Positions 5,313 through 6,190 of a DNA stretch of 6,190 nucleotides are shown here, piece by piece (the stretch's first letter is position 1; each line of letters begins with the position of its first letter). The stretch is from contig VBEQ01000245.1 of the NCBI GenBank assembly GCA_005881235.1, positions 1 through 6,190 on the forward strand, read 5' to 3'. This stretch comes from Chloroflexota bacterium (GTDB taxonomy: Bacteria; Chloroflexota; Dormibacteria; CF-121). The notes under the pieces were generated by a model, which was given only the letters and a program-made list of their open reading frames with translations, was not told the DNA's origin and searched no databases. A program made the position numbers and the translations under genes.

Positions 5313-6190
5313 TGGGCAAAGCCGCCATCGTCGTCGAGCGGCTCCACATCGGCCTGCATGGCTCGCCGTCGGACATCGTCAACGACGTCTCGTTCAGCAT
5401 TGCCCCGGGCGAAGTCCTCGGCCTCGTCGGCGAATCCGGATCCGGCAAGACGACCGTTGGGCTCGCCCTTCTCGGCCACGCCCGGCGCGGCGCGGAGATC
5501 AAGGGAGGCTCGGTGCGCATCGGTGACATCGAGGTGCTGGAGCTGGATCCGGCGGAGCGCGCCCGCTTGCGCGGCCGCGTCATCAGCTACGTCCCGCAGG
5601 ATCCGGCATCGGCCCTCAACCCCGCGCTGCGCATCGGAACCCAGCTGCGTGAAGTGCTCGAGGCTCACAACTTTGGCAAGAGCGCGGACGAGCGTCGCGC
5701 GCGGATCGCCGAAATGATGCGCGAGGTCGCGCTGCCTGACACGACGCGCTTCCTTCGCAACTATCCTCACGAGCTGTCGGGTGGCCAGCAGCAACGCATC
5801 GGGCTCGCCATCGCCTTTGCGTGCCGGCCGCGGGTGATCGTGCTCGACGAGCCGACCACCGGCCTCGATGTGACGACCCAGGCCCACGTCCTCGGCACCG
5901 TCCGCGACCTGGCCGCCGCGCACGGCGTGGCCGCGCTCTATGTCAGCCACGACCTCGCCGTCGTCGGGACGCTCGCCACACGCGTGGCGGTGATGTACGC
6001 CGGGCGGATCATCGAGCTGGGGCCGGCCCTCGAGATGTTCCAGGCGTCGAGCCATCCGTACACGCAGCGCCTGATCGTCGCCATCCCGCACCTGACCGGC
6101 GGGCGCGAACTCGTCGGGATCGCCGGTCACGCGCCGTCGCCAGGGAGCCGTCCGTCCGGCTGCGCTTTCGAGCCGCGTTGCGCCTTTGCC
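5312..6190 (+). CDS. ABC transporter ATPase, DppD/OppD type, 3' end beyond the window
   Basis: The frame is open for 293 codons to the window edge with no stop. The ATG shares its A with the permease stop, and GAGGAG (5299-5304) lies seven bases upstream. The ATPase hydrolyses ATP at the inner face of the membrane to drive import. All catalytic parts are intact: Walker A GESGSGKTT (40-48), Q-loop Gln96 in VPQDP, signature LSGGQ (155-159), Walker B VIVLDE (175-180), D-loop GLD and switch His213. The peptide-class C-terminal extension is present, with SHPYTQRL (247-254) and then Cys284 and Cys290 in GCAFEPRC. This is the beginning of the cysteine motif that binds a [4Fe-4S] cluster in some OppD/DppF-type proteins. 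The protein either ends about 30-40 residues beyond the window or continues into a fused second ATPase, as in some high-GC bacteria. The pair needs a second nucleotide-binding domain. Confidence 0.93.
   Translation, partial: MGKAAIVVERLHIGLHGSPSDIVNDVSFSIAPGEVLGLVGESGSGKTTVGLALLGHARRGAEIKGGSVRIGDIEVLELDPAERARLRGRVISYVPQDPASALNPALRIGTQLREVLEAHNFGKSADERRARIAEMMREVALPDTTRFLRNYPHELSGGQQQRIGLAIAFACRPRVIVLDEPTTGLDVTTQAHVLGTVRDLAAAHGVAALYVSHDLAVVGTLATRVAVMYAGRIIELGPALEMFQASSHPYTQRLIVAIPHLTGGRELVGIAGHAPSPGSRPSGCAFEPRCAFA

Noticed and set aside
5171..6130. Minus-strand open frame of 319 codons opposite the second permease and ATPase
   Set aside because: It spans a junction between two well-supported + strand genes and has no family motif. 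It is a GC-driven antisense frame.

Overview
This window is about two-thirds G+C, with third codon positions dominated by G and C. Every convincing gene lies on the + strand. A high-GC soil or sediment bacterium fits best, such as an actinomycete-like, Thermoleophilia-like or Chloroflexota/Dormibacterota-type lineage. The window has no rRNA or other phylogenetic marker, so this placement is only an inference from composition and protein style. I see no mobile element, CRISPR array, tRNA or rRNA.

Layout: (1) the last 18 codons of an unidentified upstream gene (1-57), whose stop overlaps the next start as TGATG; (2) a complete CtBP-like D-2-hydroxyacid dehydrogenase (57-1010); (3) a well-formed sigma-70-type promoter (1007-1034) whose -35 box covers the dehydrogenase stop codon, and whose predicted transcription start coincides with the ATG of the next gene; (4) a GntR-family regulator of the FCD subfamily (1041-1763); (5) a nickel/dipeptide/oligopeptide-type ABC importer. 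The importer consists of a Tat-type lipoprotein solute-binding protein (1806-3413), two permeases (3451-4449 and 4452-5312) and the start of an ATPase (5312 to beyond 6190). The gene for a second ATPase, or a second ATPase domain, is presumably just outside the window.

How it may work together: the lipoprotein captures a solute outside the membrane, the two permeases form the channel, and the ATPase powers import. The FCD regulator probably senses a small organic acid connected with this uptake and controls its own operon, because it is first on the transcript and its promoter can read on into the transporter. The dehydrogenase, and the unidentified gene before it, probably belong to the same catabolic or salvage cassette. 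The substrate cannot be read from the sequence.

This is a recognisable kind of uptake cassette, not an obviously new system. The points most worth checking are the apparently leaderless regulator mRNA, a second permease that seems about ten residues short in one transmembrane segment, a hairpin across the probable start codon of the first permease, and the linkage of a CtBP-like dehydrogenase to an FCD regulator and a peptide-class importer.
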